From contig NC_135776.1 of NCBI RefSeq assembly GCF_028453695.1, positions 15,198,663 to 15,262,662 of the forward strand: a stretch of DNA of 64,000 bases. Direction: 5' to 3'. The translations under genes and the position numbers were made by a program. Within the stretch, counting starts at the first letter, position 1. Every line of letters begins with the position of its first letter. Source of the DNA: Augochlora pura. Its lineage: Eukaryota > Arthropoda > Insecta > Hymenoptera > Halictidae. This document shows positions 12,733 through 24,304 of this stretch, piece by piece. The notes under the pieces are model-generated. The model worked only from the letters and a program-made list of their open reading frames with translations. It searched no databases and had not been told where the DNA came from.

Positions 12733-15009
12733 ATGGAGGTAAATTTAGTAAATTTGACCCCTTAACGCTTAGATATTATAGACATTTATAGTCTAAAAAT
12801 AAATAAATCTTTTTGCACAATTCGATGTTCTGTAGATACTATACATTGTTTATTTATTCTACACACACTGCACGATAAAAAGTTAAAATTAACCATAGCA
12901 TATTGTAATAAGAAACGAAAACTGTTTTTTAGGAACAAAACTTTTCTATCACTATTGATACTAGAAAATTATTAGATTGGTTAATAAGCAGGCGACATTG
13001 CAATAAGGATTGGCATACAAAGGTTTTAGTTATTAGAGAAAAAATTAATAATGCCATTCAAGATATGCCTGAACATGATGATATTGCTAAATTATTATCT
13101 GGAACATGTAAGTAGTATACGGACTATGCATACAACCTTTTAATACTTCATTAATAATTTCTCTAATCAATTTGCATATGATTAAATATATAAAATTGTT
13201 TATGTATTTTTAGATATAAACTACTTTCACTGTTTAAAAATAGTGGAAATATTAAAAGAGACAGAGGCTGATTCAAAAAATGTTTTTGGAAGGTATGGCT
13301 CGCAAAGAATGAAAGATTGGCAAGAAATAGTTAAGGCATATGAAAAAGATAATGTGTACTTAGCAGAAGTAGCACAAATTCTTATTAGAAATGTCAAATA
13401 TGAAGTGCCTAGCACTAAGAAACAAATTCAAAAATTGGAACAGATGCAAACTGTAAGTAATGATATTAGATTTATATATTTTCATTGTGTTAAAATCAGC
13501 ATATATACAGGACTTTGAGAAGAAGGAAGCAGAGTTTAAGAAATTAGAGAATGCAGCTCAGTCAGAGTTTGATGCATCTTGCAAACAATTATGCATTGAT
13601 GGCAATCATATCAAACAGGAACTAGCTGAAAAAGTAAAAGAATTACCAGAGGTTTATGAGAAAATTGCGAAAGAATCCAAATCAATACAAAAAGCCATAG
13701 AATTTTATTGTGCTTTTGTTAATTACACTCTAGGTAGATTGCATGATGATGGTTGTGTTCCGATGTTGAAATATGTAATTGGTAAGCTCAAACTTAGTTA
13801 TGGAAATTTAATATGCAATAAGTTTGATATTTTCTAACGAAGTCTAATATATGTATATATTTATTAGATAAAGGCAACACTACCACGTATGAATGGATTT
13901 ATGGCGAACCTCCATTATCAATTAATGAACCACCTTTAGATATAAATACTGATAATGACGATTTAGAAAGTAAAAAAGCTGAAGACACAGAAAATATTGT
14001 ACGTAGATTCTGAATGGATCATGGAATTGTATTTCAATCTATCAGTTTTATCATTTATTAAATTATAGGAAATTGATTTTGGGGATTTCAACTTGAATGC
14101 AGACATAGATTGGGGTGGTGATATTAATTTGGAAAATGGGGCAGAAATTGATTGGGGTGAAGAGAATGTGGAGGAAGTTGCACCTGCAGATGGTATAGAT
14201 TTCAATGTTTCCTTGGAAGAATCTGGTATAGTCGTGGAAGCAGCTGGTATTGAAGGTGGAGTGGCTAACGGTACCGAAGCGTACAAAATTCTTGACAATC
14301 CATCTACTAGAAATGATTTTATTAATCAGTTATATGAGGTATTTACCGTTACTCGTTCCTACTTAATCCATACCAATAATTAAAATTTTTCTGAACTGTC
14401 CATTTCTGTGCAGTTGGAAGCATTCCTTATACTACGATTACACGAATTAAAATCCGACGATGACATGAATTTTCTAAGCTTTAGTCAAATTCATGACTCG
14501 TCTTCTGTTCTGCAGTATTCGAATCTAAAAAACACTCAAAATATGTTAGACAGTGTAGAAGCTATTTTATCCCAGATGCTGAACCCAGTAGTTCAACACC
14601 TACATAACATTAAACATTTTCCGAGGTAAATAAATGAGAGGGATATTATTTTTACACAATAGTCAAATAATACTAACATATCATTCCCTTTTAACAGTTA
14701 TATAGATATGTTTTCTACAACCTTGAAACAGAAGCTAAGTTTAGTTGACAAAATGAGAGCATTGCAAAATGCAATGAAACAGAAAAGGGAAAATGCCGTG
14801 AAAGAAGTGGAGGCGCTTCAACCCCTTTTACAATGTATTATACAAAGGACAAAGGAGTTACAAGAAAAGGTGTCTATAACGTTCTTTCATATTGTAAATA
14901 TTTCTTCAATAATTTGTTCTTCATTTATTTACAGATAGAACAAGATATTTCAAAGAAGTACAAAAACAGAGATGTACATTTAACCGGAGTCGTTAATATT
15001 GTAAAATAA
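12733..15009 (+). CDS. CDK5RAP3: CDK5 regulatory subunit-associated protein 3 (C53/LZAP)
   Basis: Nine exons rebuilt from splice sites and phase: 12733-12738, 12933-13107, 13214-13452, 13511-13781, 13868-13998, 14069-14338, 14414-14625, 14698-14869 and 14935-15009. They give 516 residues (the human protein is 506). The first coding exon carries only two codons. Hallmarks are KLLDWLISRRHCNKDW and INNAIQDMPEHDD in exon 2, FGRYGSQRMKDWQEI in exon 3, an acidic disordered middle (residues about 255-345) and C-terminal coiled coils. C53 works with the UFM1 ligase UFL1-DDRGK1 at the ER in UFMylation and ribosome-triggered ER-phagy. The disordered middle keeps shuffled ATG8/UFM1-binding motifs: IDFG at about 276 and IDWG at about 287 and 301, plus IDFN at about 317. 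Codon use is AT-rich like its neighbour. It converges on the PLA2 gene with 257 bp between stop codons. Confidence 0.96.
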
Positions 15010-15059
15010 TTCATATTACAAAAAGAATGTTGTTAATAGAGTATTATTTTTGTGCATAG

Positions 15060-15065
15060 TTTATT
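15060..15065 (-). terminator. Candidate poly(A) signal of the PLA2 gene
   Basis: Read on the minus strand this is AATAAA, about 200 nt past the PLA2 stop codon. It is the nearest canonical hexamer I found on that strand. Confidence 0.35.
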
Positions 15066-15096
15066 ACACAAAGTTTTATACTTCAAAGTAAATTCT

Positions 15097-15102
15097 AATA
15101 AA
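15097..15102 (+). terminator. Poly(A) signal AATAAA of CDK5RAP3
   Basis: AATAAA lies 87 nt after the CDK5RAP3 stop codon. It sits inside the probable 3' UTR of the convergent PLA2 gene, whose own AATAAA candidate is on the opposite strand at 15060-15065. Confidence 0.55.
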
Positions 15103-15266
15103 TCATATATATATATTTCATTATAAATATATCTTGTTCCTTCACTCGTGTTGGGTGTAAGTGTTGCAACATGTACAAAATAATCGTGTGATCTTTGGTA
15201 TATTAACGCAATATATAAATTAATTTTCCATGTTAGTATTTATATTCATTGTAATCCTGTTAATAA

Positions 15267-16837
15267 TCACATGGTCATGAACAAATTCTGAACCAATCTC
15301 CAAGGTGACGAGGTGCATACGGCTTTAGTCGTTGGACAAGGATAACGTTTCAGACACTCCGCGAACGACCGATCGCATTCGCATAACCGTTGAGAACATG
15401 ACCCAGATCCTCCCCAGCTTCCGTGCTCAACAGCTGTAAAATAAATGGGGCTAATAATTATAGAATCGAAAATAATTTGGAAGCTGCAAAAATCCGATGG
15501 ACTGTACCGCAAACCGGCTTGTAGCCATGATAACACCTCCAATAATATGGTACAAAGTATTCTGAAAACATCGGACAATCTGTAGCATCGTAGCACCAGT
15601 CATGCATTTTACAACACCTGGAAAAGGCAATGTTCAGTTTCAGATTAACTATAGTAAACAATTTCCTGAATTTTTTTGGCATTTTCTCCATCTTGGAGCA
15701 TCTAACTCTAATCTCTAGAGTAAAAGTAAACTGCGTGTTATTTTGGATTTAGTAAAATTATTAAAATAAGGATAAAGTTTCTATATTTCTTTTGTTCTTA
15801 AGAATTGATTCAGATAATTCTTATTTTACATAAAGATCAGCAGTCTACTTTTGAGGTTCAATACATTTATTGTTGAATGATGTAGACGGAAATTACCTGT
15901 CTATGCCGTCTATAACATATCCTGCACCCAGAAAGCCACAATAACACCCATATCCTTTATAAGATAAAGGATTGCATCCAGTTGCACAGACCAGCATATT
16001 GTAAAGATGTATTACTCCTCTTTTAATCCTTTTATGCGACAATGTCTCTTCATTATGTATCCTAAAACATCCCGTATCTTCTACTAGACCGTGTACGAGA
16101 TTTCTCAATGAATTTATTCAGATATTTCGAGAAACTAGACTCACACTAATTGGTAATCCCCCGTATCATTATGGGTGAAATTAGCAAAAGGCAGCTCCTG
16201 CGTATAAATATTTGTGTTTTGTTGTTGCATTGGCATCGAGCCCCATGATTCTTCAAGTTGATCCTCATAAAGATTTCCGTTGTGCCATCCATCGTCTATG
16301 TAATTAGCGGATAGCTCGTCTTTGTTCGATCTCAGCGTTTTGCTGTTCGCGATCTTTTGGATGTTCGGTGGATTCCTTGCTGCGTGTTTAAAATCATATT
16401 AACATAAATTTCATTAATAGACATGAATATTGTTAATAATTCTAATCATGAATTAATATTTGTTCTCTTTTTATACATTGTCTATCGATTGGTTTGGTAG
16501 CGCGTGTGCTCGAAAGCGCATATTTTTCCGAGTTTTCTCACCCGTGCATTCGTTCGTTTCACGCTAGTTGCACCGTGATCTTGCGAAGTGAGCCACACTT
16601 CCGTCTACAGTGTGCCACACGATGCGCTTATGACACTGAAAATGTCTGGTAATCGTGTCAACAATCCAGATTCGTGATTTACCGATCGATTTTTATTCTC
16701 TGTTTTCTATGGTTTTTTAAATGATCGTATTAGGGTTTCTAATATTACGTACCACGACTATCACTAAAAGGCGATGACACGAGTATCACAAATGACAAGA
16801 TGAAGAAGATCCTCCACTGAATCATCGGCTGCAACAT
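15267..16837 (-). CDS. Secreted phospholipase A2, group I/II fold, with signal peptide and propeptide
   Basis: Five exons on the minus strand: 16837-16753, 16379-16145, 16061-15897, 15617-15508 and 15433-15267, with matching phases, giving about 253 residues. The first exon encodes a hydrophobic signal segment; the ATG at 16825 or ones further upstream (16885, 16903) are alternatives. Exon 2 encodes a polar propeptide region. Exon 3 has a dibasic furin-like site KRIKR (16033-16019), after which a mature enzyme of about 132 residues would start. It shows the calcium loop (YGCYCG), the catalytic HDWCYD motif and the later CECD aspartate, all hallmarks of 14-kDa secretory PLA2, which hydrolyses the sn-2 ester of phospholipids. 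One oddity is that the loop reads CGFLGAG, where CGxGG is usual. Such enzymes occur in insect gut, haemolymph and venom; the tissue cannot be told here. The bee-venom (group III) type is not matched. Confidence 0.88.
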
Positions 16838-17291
16838 TCCAGGCCCATGAAGAATCAGCGCGGCGTTTATCCTTTTACGCTTCATTGATTGATACGGTTT
16901 CATCTCATATCAGCTACGAGCCGTTCCTAATTCGTCCCATGTAATATGAACCAATAGTCCAGGCTTCATAGGATCGTCTGGAATCGCAGGAAAGCTCATC
17001 GTTCGACGCGCATTTGCAGGCTTTCCAGTCAATCACGTTACAACGAAATATTTGAACACTTCCAAAGCTTCGGGCTGAATTGTTTTAACACTTTCAAATT
17101 TCCTTTATAGCCAACCATTCAAATCATCGCCGGCGAATTCCTTGGACTGTTAGTTCTATTAGAACAATATCCCGGACTCGTTCATTCAAATAAGAAGACA
17201 AATTCTAAATTGCATTTAAGAAAGCTGCACAACTATTATCGTTATACTAGACACTGATCCGAAAAAATCCAGCGACGGCCACCTAAGAAGT
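16838..17291. other. Upstream region of the PLA2 gene
   Basis: This region lies 5' of the minus-strand PLA2 gene and includes in-frame alternative start codons (16885, 16903). No clear TATA box or upstream exon was identified, and the sequence runs into the assembly gap. Confidence 0.4.
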
Positions 17292-17791
17292 NNNNNNNNN
17301 NNNNNNNNNNNNNNNNNNNNNNNNNNNNNNNNNNNNNNNNNNNNNNNNNNNNNNNNNNNNNNNNNNNNNNNNNNNNNNNNNNNNNNNNNNNNNNNNNNNN
17401 NNNNNNNNNNNNNNNNNNNNNNNNNNNNNNNNNNNNNNNNNNNNNNNNNNNNNNNNNNNNNNNNNNNNNNNNNNNNNNNNNNNNNNNNNNNNNNNNNNNN
17501 NNNNNNNNNNNNNNNNNNNNNNNNNNNNNNNNNNNNNNNNNNNNNNNNNNNNNNNNNNNNNNNNNNNNNNNNNNNNNNNNNNNNNNNNNNNNNNNNNNNN
17601 NNNNNNNNNNNNNNNNNNNNNNNNNNNNNNNNNNNNNNNNNNNNNNNNNNNNNNNNNNNNNNNNNNNNNNNNNNNNNNNNNNNNNNNNNNNNNNNNNNNN
17701 NNNNNNNNNNNNNNNNNNNNNNNNNNNNNNNNNNNNNNNNNNNNNNNNNNNNNNNNNNNNNNNNNNNNNNNNNNNNNNNNNNNNNNNNNNN
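17292..17791. other. Assembly gap (500 N)
   Basis: Exactly 500 N, the fixed length commonly used for a gap of unknown size. The flanking sequences do not obviously overlap. Distances across it are not reliable. Confidence 0.99.
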
Positions 17792-20700
17792 AGATAGCTC
17801 GTCAGATTCTCGACGTCCGGATAGCGACGCTGTGAGAAACTTACTGTTACACTTTCGACGATCTTCTTGAAGAAAAGAGGACCCGCGACGTGCTCACCTT
17901 ATTCCACCTCTTCAGCACCGTGACTTCCTAACTGATGCTCGATCTTCATGGTCCGAGTGACCTAGTCCTTTCGACTCGCGAAAGAGGTGCCGGTTATCTA
18001 ATAGATATTTCAAAACCTCTAATTTGCTAATAATAATAATAATAGTAATGAATAACTTCTGTGTTAACAATAATTATAAGTATACGTAATAATTGGAAAC
18101 GAAATAAGCAGTATTTACTGACATATAAGTGATTCACACATGTGTTCCAGATCAAGATTCCTGATCTGCGAAGTGTGTGCTTCCGGAAAGCATACACTAT
18201 TTAATTACTGTAGAATAGATTCAGCTGTAGATACGATCTTAATGTGAAGCAGTCCACTCATATCTCGGACGAAACTCAAAGGGCAAAGGATAACGTTACT
18301 GACCGTGTTAAAGTTTCTCTTAAATTCGTCCGGAAAGCTTGAAGATAATTTTAACACTAGACCAGAACTTTATATAAATTCTTTGGAAAATATCATTGCA
18401 TTAGTTTTGGGATACAAAATATAGAACACGTCCTACGGATCGAGTATCGGGAACGAATTCACCGACTGACCGACTGTGCGTTGCAACTTGCAACGGGAAA
18501 ATAGTGAATGGATCTGCTGGATCCGATCTAGCGGTATTATAAATACCATGTGCACGTTTAATAGAATTTTAAAGTAATATTATCGTTTCATGCACTGGAA
18601 GGTTTTCAATTAGGCAAATCGATTTATCTGGAGGTAATGATGAATTATACGAGAAGAAAGCATTCAACAATTCAACAATTAATTTGATTTTTTGTTTCTA
18701 AATTTTCAGAACAATGGTGCAGTTTGGTATCAAACAAAATAATTACCGTGAAACTGTCAATTTGATGTAAAAATCGGGAAGGGAAGAGCAATGCGACCTT
18801 GGAATCTCGTTGGTGTAAGAGAGGAGTCAAGTCTGCAACATGGGATTCACTTTCTTGAAGTCAGATTCGCACAGCTTTGCACAATTAATGTCTGTGCACG
18901 CACCAAACCGAACAATGACCTATCGCGGAATGAACGCAGAAAATGGCTTCGGCTCGCGTTAAATATCTTTTCCCCGAGTTGCGACAGGTCTCCCGGAATC
19001 GATGGACCCGCGAAACAATCTGCAATTATTTGCCGGACCGTGACGTTCGATATGAACCGATTGCCAAATGCTTCCGCGAATATTATTCTGCAACAATGAC
19101 TCGATTCACGAACAGAATCAGTAGAACCAAAGGAAAAAGGTCGCCGGGCCAATTACGCAGAATGTGTTTCAACGTACCTGAAAATATTCCAGCATTCTAA
19201 CATCAAATTCTTGGATAACCAACTTATCAAACGGAACAATAAGTTAATTTATTGGTGAATTAGAAAATGAAATGGTAAATACACACGACTGATCAAAACA
19301 CAGTTAACTAACAATAATTAATAAAGAATTAAACAATATTTGATTTGCCATTCTGCATTACATGAGAAGAAGAAAATATTTATAGTCCATTTACTATTTA
19401 AAAAGTCTATTTCTCTTCACCCCCGAAGCGCAGATATTAAGTGGAAACGAGAATGATTGCGATTTCTCGTTCAGATTTTTTATTTGCGAGGACTGCCTAT
19501 TTCCAGCACGCAATTCCAACTGGAAATTAGGCAATGTCTAAACGCTGTATTCTGTTTATCGTGACAGCGAAGTGCATTTGCACTTCGTTCTTCGACAAAC
19601 GACGAATCTCCTGAATTGCGTAATGTTTAAATGGATAGATTGCGCGTTTAACTGTCGAGCACGTCTTTTCTTGTGATTCGCATTCTTCGAAGGGCACTTT
19701 CCCACGAAGTTGGTGTGCCCCAGGCTAGCAAAAAGTCGTCGAGCTTCAAAATGCTGGAAAAATTGTAATGATCTTTTGATTTCTATTTAACTGTTGCGTC
19801 CTACAATTACATTTTTGCTTCTAAATGTTAGAAGATGAATTTTATTATTCATTCAATGTTCATAATTACACGTATATAATACTTAATTGTAAAGTATCAA
19901 AAAATTGAATATATGTATATTATGATTTCAGGGAAGAAATGTTTTGTACCGCTTTAGGGTGCTGTTTACTCCACTGTACGGTTTCTGGACCGAAAATTCT
20001 GTCGGATCTCGAGCACTTTCCTAAAAAGAGTACTTCAGTCCGCATAAATATGTAAATCGGATCTTAGTGACCGCTCCCAGAAGTAGACCGTCTGTGAAGC
20101 GAAGTGTATCGCAACGTAATTTTGCGAGGCGTATCAAGGTTAGTTTTACCCTGATTTCAAGGCGAGCGTAATAGGACGTAGAATTCCAGCGCAACGCTAT
20201 CGTGAAATCGATTACGCACTTTCGCCAGTAACGTCATGCTTGGACACAGTAAAATAATGATTATCTTCGCCGTAAAATTAAATATCCTTTCTCCTCGAAT
20301 CAAATAAATAATCGAAATTTATCATCACCAATGATATTACCAGTTTGTTCGACCGCGAGATAAGTACTACTCGGAGTCCGCAATTCTTTGCAATGCAACC
20401 GCATCTGCTATCAAAATTATTCTCGCCTGAAACATTTCGTCAACGCGTTCATACTAAACCCGCTATTATGGCAAAGAAATCGTTGAAACTCGAGACGAAA
20501 GCAGTGAAGATCTGCACCCCAGATTCTGCAGGTTCTGTGGGGGAATGCAATTTGTTACGGCCGATCTGTTACCTGTTTCGACCAAAATTATGCAATTTTC
20601 GTGCATTTACTTTCAATGTCGAGCCACCACAAAGACCGGTAACAGAAGCATTAACTTTCATTCTTTTTTAACGCTTTCTTGTTCTCTCGATCTGCTGGGG

Positions 20701-23700
20701 GAGAGGTTCTTTTCACTTTACTGTTATGGACGTTCGTAGAAAATGGTTCAGTTACACAAAAACGCTGGCTGCCTAGGTGTGCGTTAAACATGGCACACGG
20801 AAAAAAGGGCCGGTTGGCACGAAACGCAAGATCGACAGTAATTTCGTGGGAAAGTACTGCAGAAAACGTTGGATTTACAAGCGATCAACAGTCGTGAAAA
20901 TCCGCTGGAAATCGCGGTATCCTGTGGTCATTTGGGAACAATTTCCCACCGTTTCCGTCTCTTTATGGGGCCACTGAAAAATTACGGTTAATTGAACCAG
21001 CAGCAGTTCCAAAGAAACAATTCATTTGAGATCTCAGAAACGAAGGAAACCGCATCTTCCTATTTTTATGGGGAGGAAGAAAAATTAGGAGAAAGTTACG
21101 GCTCTGGAACAATGATGGAGCTCTCGTGACACCACGATTGCAATTATTAGTGGCAAATAATTACTACGCACCTAACGCATTGATACAAAAATACTAATGA
21201 GTAAAATAGACCTCTTTGTGACAAGAAGTTACAGCTGTTAGCGGTAAATAAAACAAATAAACAACGATTAGCTTAAATCGGTTCACGTTAAAGCGCCACG
21301 AACGAATTATATTCTACAGAAATTTTTAATTTTGAAACATTAAAATAATACCATTGGATATGACGACAAAATGTTCTACGATAAATTCACTAATATATAA
21401 AAATAGCAATTAGGACTTAGGATATGTACAAACATATATTACATTTTATGGGGTTTCCAGTTTCAGTTTTAGGAGCTTTGGAACTACTTTACCATTTCGT
21501 ATCGCATTCAGCGTTACCGATAGTTCATGAAAAATAGACACATTAGCAAGAAGCGAATATTCTGTATATTTCATTACTACTACGAGTGCCGAATATTATT
21601 TGGATATAATAATAAAATAGTATTTATGAAACATGTTCTACAGAAATACGATATAAAGTGTAACCATTTTCATGAACAGTAGATCAAATATTTCTACGAT
21701 GCGTTATCTTAGAGTTGAAAAATAAATGCCATACTGCGAATAGCTGGTCCTAGCCAACTTCTAGGTTGTGATGATTAATTTTATTTGAGGAATAATAACG
21801 ATGGCAATAAGTTGTCATTTATCAGTAAAAATGTTAGGAATTTAACATGAATCGAACGGTTAAGTTTAATTATAGAGAAAAGTGTTTGTTTGATCATTTT
21901 CCAGAGATTGCGAGTTTCTGTTTCTCGCCATAAGGAGCGCCACTATCGACCACAGAAGCTGCGCCATCGCTCCTGTTATATCGAACGCACGTTGGAAGCC
22001 AGTGGTCAATTATTTGCTTTTTAAGGTAGTTAATTTAAATACTACAACTTCACGGCAATAAAATATCAAAGTTAATGCGTTTGGCAATGCGATGATTAAA
22101 TCTTTGACGAAGTTCCGACACTGTCATCGGATATAGGTAAGTTTAAAGTATTCCTACATTGCCCTTTGACGGAATCCCATATATCGCGTTCTCTTGCACG
22201 CAGATATTTACAAATTGCTGCGTATAATTAATATTTTGAAATTAATAAATCATTTTAACGTTAGGTTGCTTCGGGTATTACATTCTATTTTGTCTTATCT
22301 TAAATGTGAGAAATCTTCTTTTACGCTGGTAAAGCAGTGTACCAGTCTGCTGAAATCTCGAAGCAACCGTTTGAACTTGCGGCAAATCATAGGCCGCCAT
22401 TTTCGCGCCTCTCGTAGTCTGCGCGCCAAATCGTAGCAGTAGAATCGCGGGTTTCTAGCTGCTCAGAATTTGGAAATATTTTGTTGATGTAATAGATTTT
22501 TCATTGTTCAGACTTAAAAAAGCATGAAATAACCACGTGGGAAACATAATGTTTCATTAATTAACATGAGCTTGCTATTAATTCGGAAGAAAAGTAAGTT
22601 TGAAATTTTGCTCACTCCCACATTAACCTTCCTCGATTACTTTGTTCTTTTTTGTGTAATAGAAGCATTTGCGACGCATTGTTAACGTAATGACGGGTAA
22701 ATTTTTTTAATGAAAGGAATTCCATCTAATAACGCGTAGATCGATTTGTACAGTTAATACATTGTATACGCGTTATAGTTTTGCAAAGTCGTTCGAATTA
22801 TAATATGCTTGATAAACTTTCCCTTCATTTTATTCAGTTCTAAATCATGAATTGGTCCATTAATATCTTCTAATTAACCCTTTCGTGTCGAGCGCTGCAT
22901 ATATTTATATATGCAAAAAATAATTTTGTATTTTTATAATTTTGTAGGTTCTTTTATATTAAAAAGTAAATTTTATATTAAATAAGTAATCGCGACATCT
23001 CTTAATTTACCGGTATACTGGATTCGTACTTTATTATGATTCGAATCGCCCTTGCGTTCGTGTCATATTCGTGCTAAGTATGTATGCGTGCCTATCGACT
23101 ACATTGTATATTGTCGTGTACTCGTCCTTCTTGTTGTACGGAACAGATCATCGAAGAATAAACACGTGTCTGTGAAGAATACATCGCGTAACCAAGTAAG
23201 GTATAATTTACACCACGTAGATAGATTATTTGAAACTCTGCGGCAATAATTTCCTAGTTAGTTGGAATTTAAATCGATAAGAAACCTTTATCCGCGTATT
23301 CGTAATTTCTACGAATATTAATATTCTTCTAAACGATATCGTGGAATGATTAAAAACTGATTGAATCAATCGATTAACGGTCAAAATGTTATTCGGAATA
23401 AATTGTCATTGCTATTTGAACGGTTTTGAAAGCATTGCTGTTTTTATCTACAAACCGATGAATGTGTTAAACGGTTCGATATGATTGCTCGATTTATTCA
23501 ATTTATAATTTAATATTTAGCTCACGTACAGTTTGTAAAATACTTTAAATTATTTTCAAATTCAATGCTTTGTAATACTATAGAGAAAAATATTTAATTG
23601 TAATATAATCTCAACTCCTTTTTGTATTTTTATGGCCAAAGCAAATTGGCGTATTTGAAATATGTTAAAAAGACCGATATTTTAAGCAACTTTTTCCTTT

Positions 23701-24114
23701 GCATTCTTTAATTTCACGTGAATTATAATATATTTTAATATTATAATCATAGCGAACACAGAGAATATCAAGTAATTTGCTTTGCATGGAATTCGGACGG
23801 TTGTAGCAACAACAGTTTTTTTACAAATATCACGGGAACTGAAATAGACCTGTGTCTCAGGTTTAAAGGAGAATGTTGCTTATAATATTGCTCTTGTTAA
23901 CATATTTCATAGTCGCGCAAATCGGACAGATAAATAATGATTCATAACCGACAATCTTCTTACAATACATTACAATAATATTTTTAAAGTTACGCGATTT
24001 AACTGTATTTCTCTCAAATCATTTGCGTGTTTAACAAATGATTAATTAAGAGTGCAGATATTTTATTTGACGTGAAATAATTATTAATAAGTAAAAGTAC
24101 CAATAATAAATACG
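17792..24114. other. Intergenic region, no gene recognised
   Basis: About 6.3 kb with only short open frames. The frames at 18.8-19.2 kb and 20.3-21.0 kb lie in moderately GC-richer sequence but show no recognisable domain and overlap one another on both strands. The 5' exon of the downstream ankyrin gene may lie here, because that gene's start exon is preceded by a strong splice acceptor. Confidence 0.45.
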
Positions 24115-24245
24115 AATAGAATAAAGTGAAATAAAGTAAAGTAAAGTGGAGTAAAACGAAGTACGGGAAAATAAAGTAAAGTAAAATAAAGACGAGCAAA
24201 ATAAAGTAAAATAAAATAAAACAAAAATGAAGTAAACTAAAATAA
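24115..24245. repeat. Purine-rich AAATAAAGT/AAAGT simple repeat
   Basis: Irregular tandem AAAGT/AAATAAAGT units run up to about 40 bp before the splice acceptor of the ankyrin exon. They are nearly free of C and have no coding sense. Confidence 0.7.
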
Positions 24246-24249
24246 AATT

Positions 24250-24287
24250 ATCATCTTTTCGCTCTTCTCTCTCCCTATCTTTTCCAG
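24250..24287 (+). promoter_or_regulatory. Strong splice acceptor before the ankyrin exon
   Basis: A long pyrimidine tract (TCTTTTCGCTCTTCTCTC and onward) ends in TTTTCCAG at 24287, 17 nt before the ATG at 24305. This implies an upstream exon. The frame stays open back to the acceptor, so either a 5' UTR exon or an N-terminal extension is possible. Confidence 0.7.
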
Positions 24288-24304
24288 CCACGTCAATCGC
24301 AACA

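Noticed and set aside
15893..16108. Continuous PLA2 frame upstream of 16061
   Set aside because: It hits an in-frame stop at 16118-16120, lacks an ATG, and a splice acceptor at 16062-16063 joins in phase to the preceding exon. The upstream part is intron.
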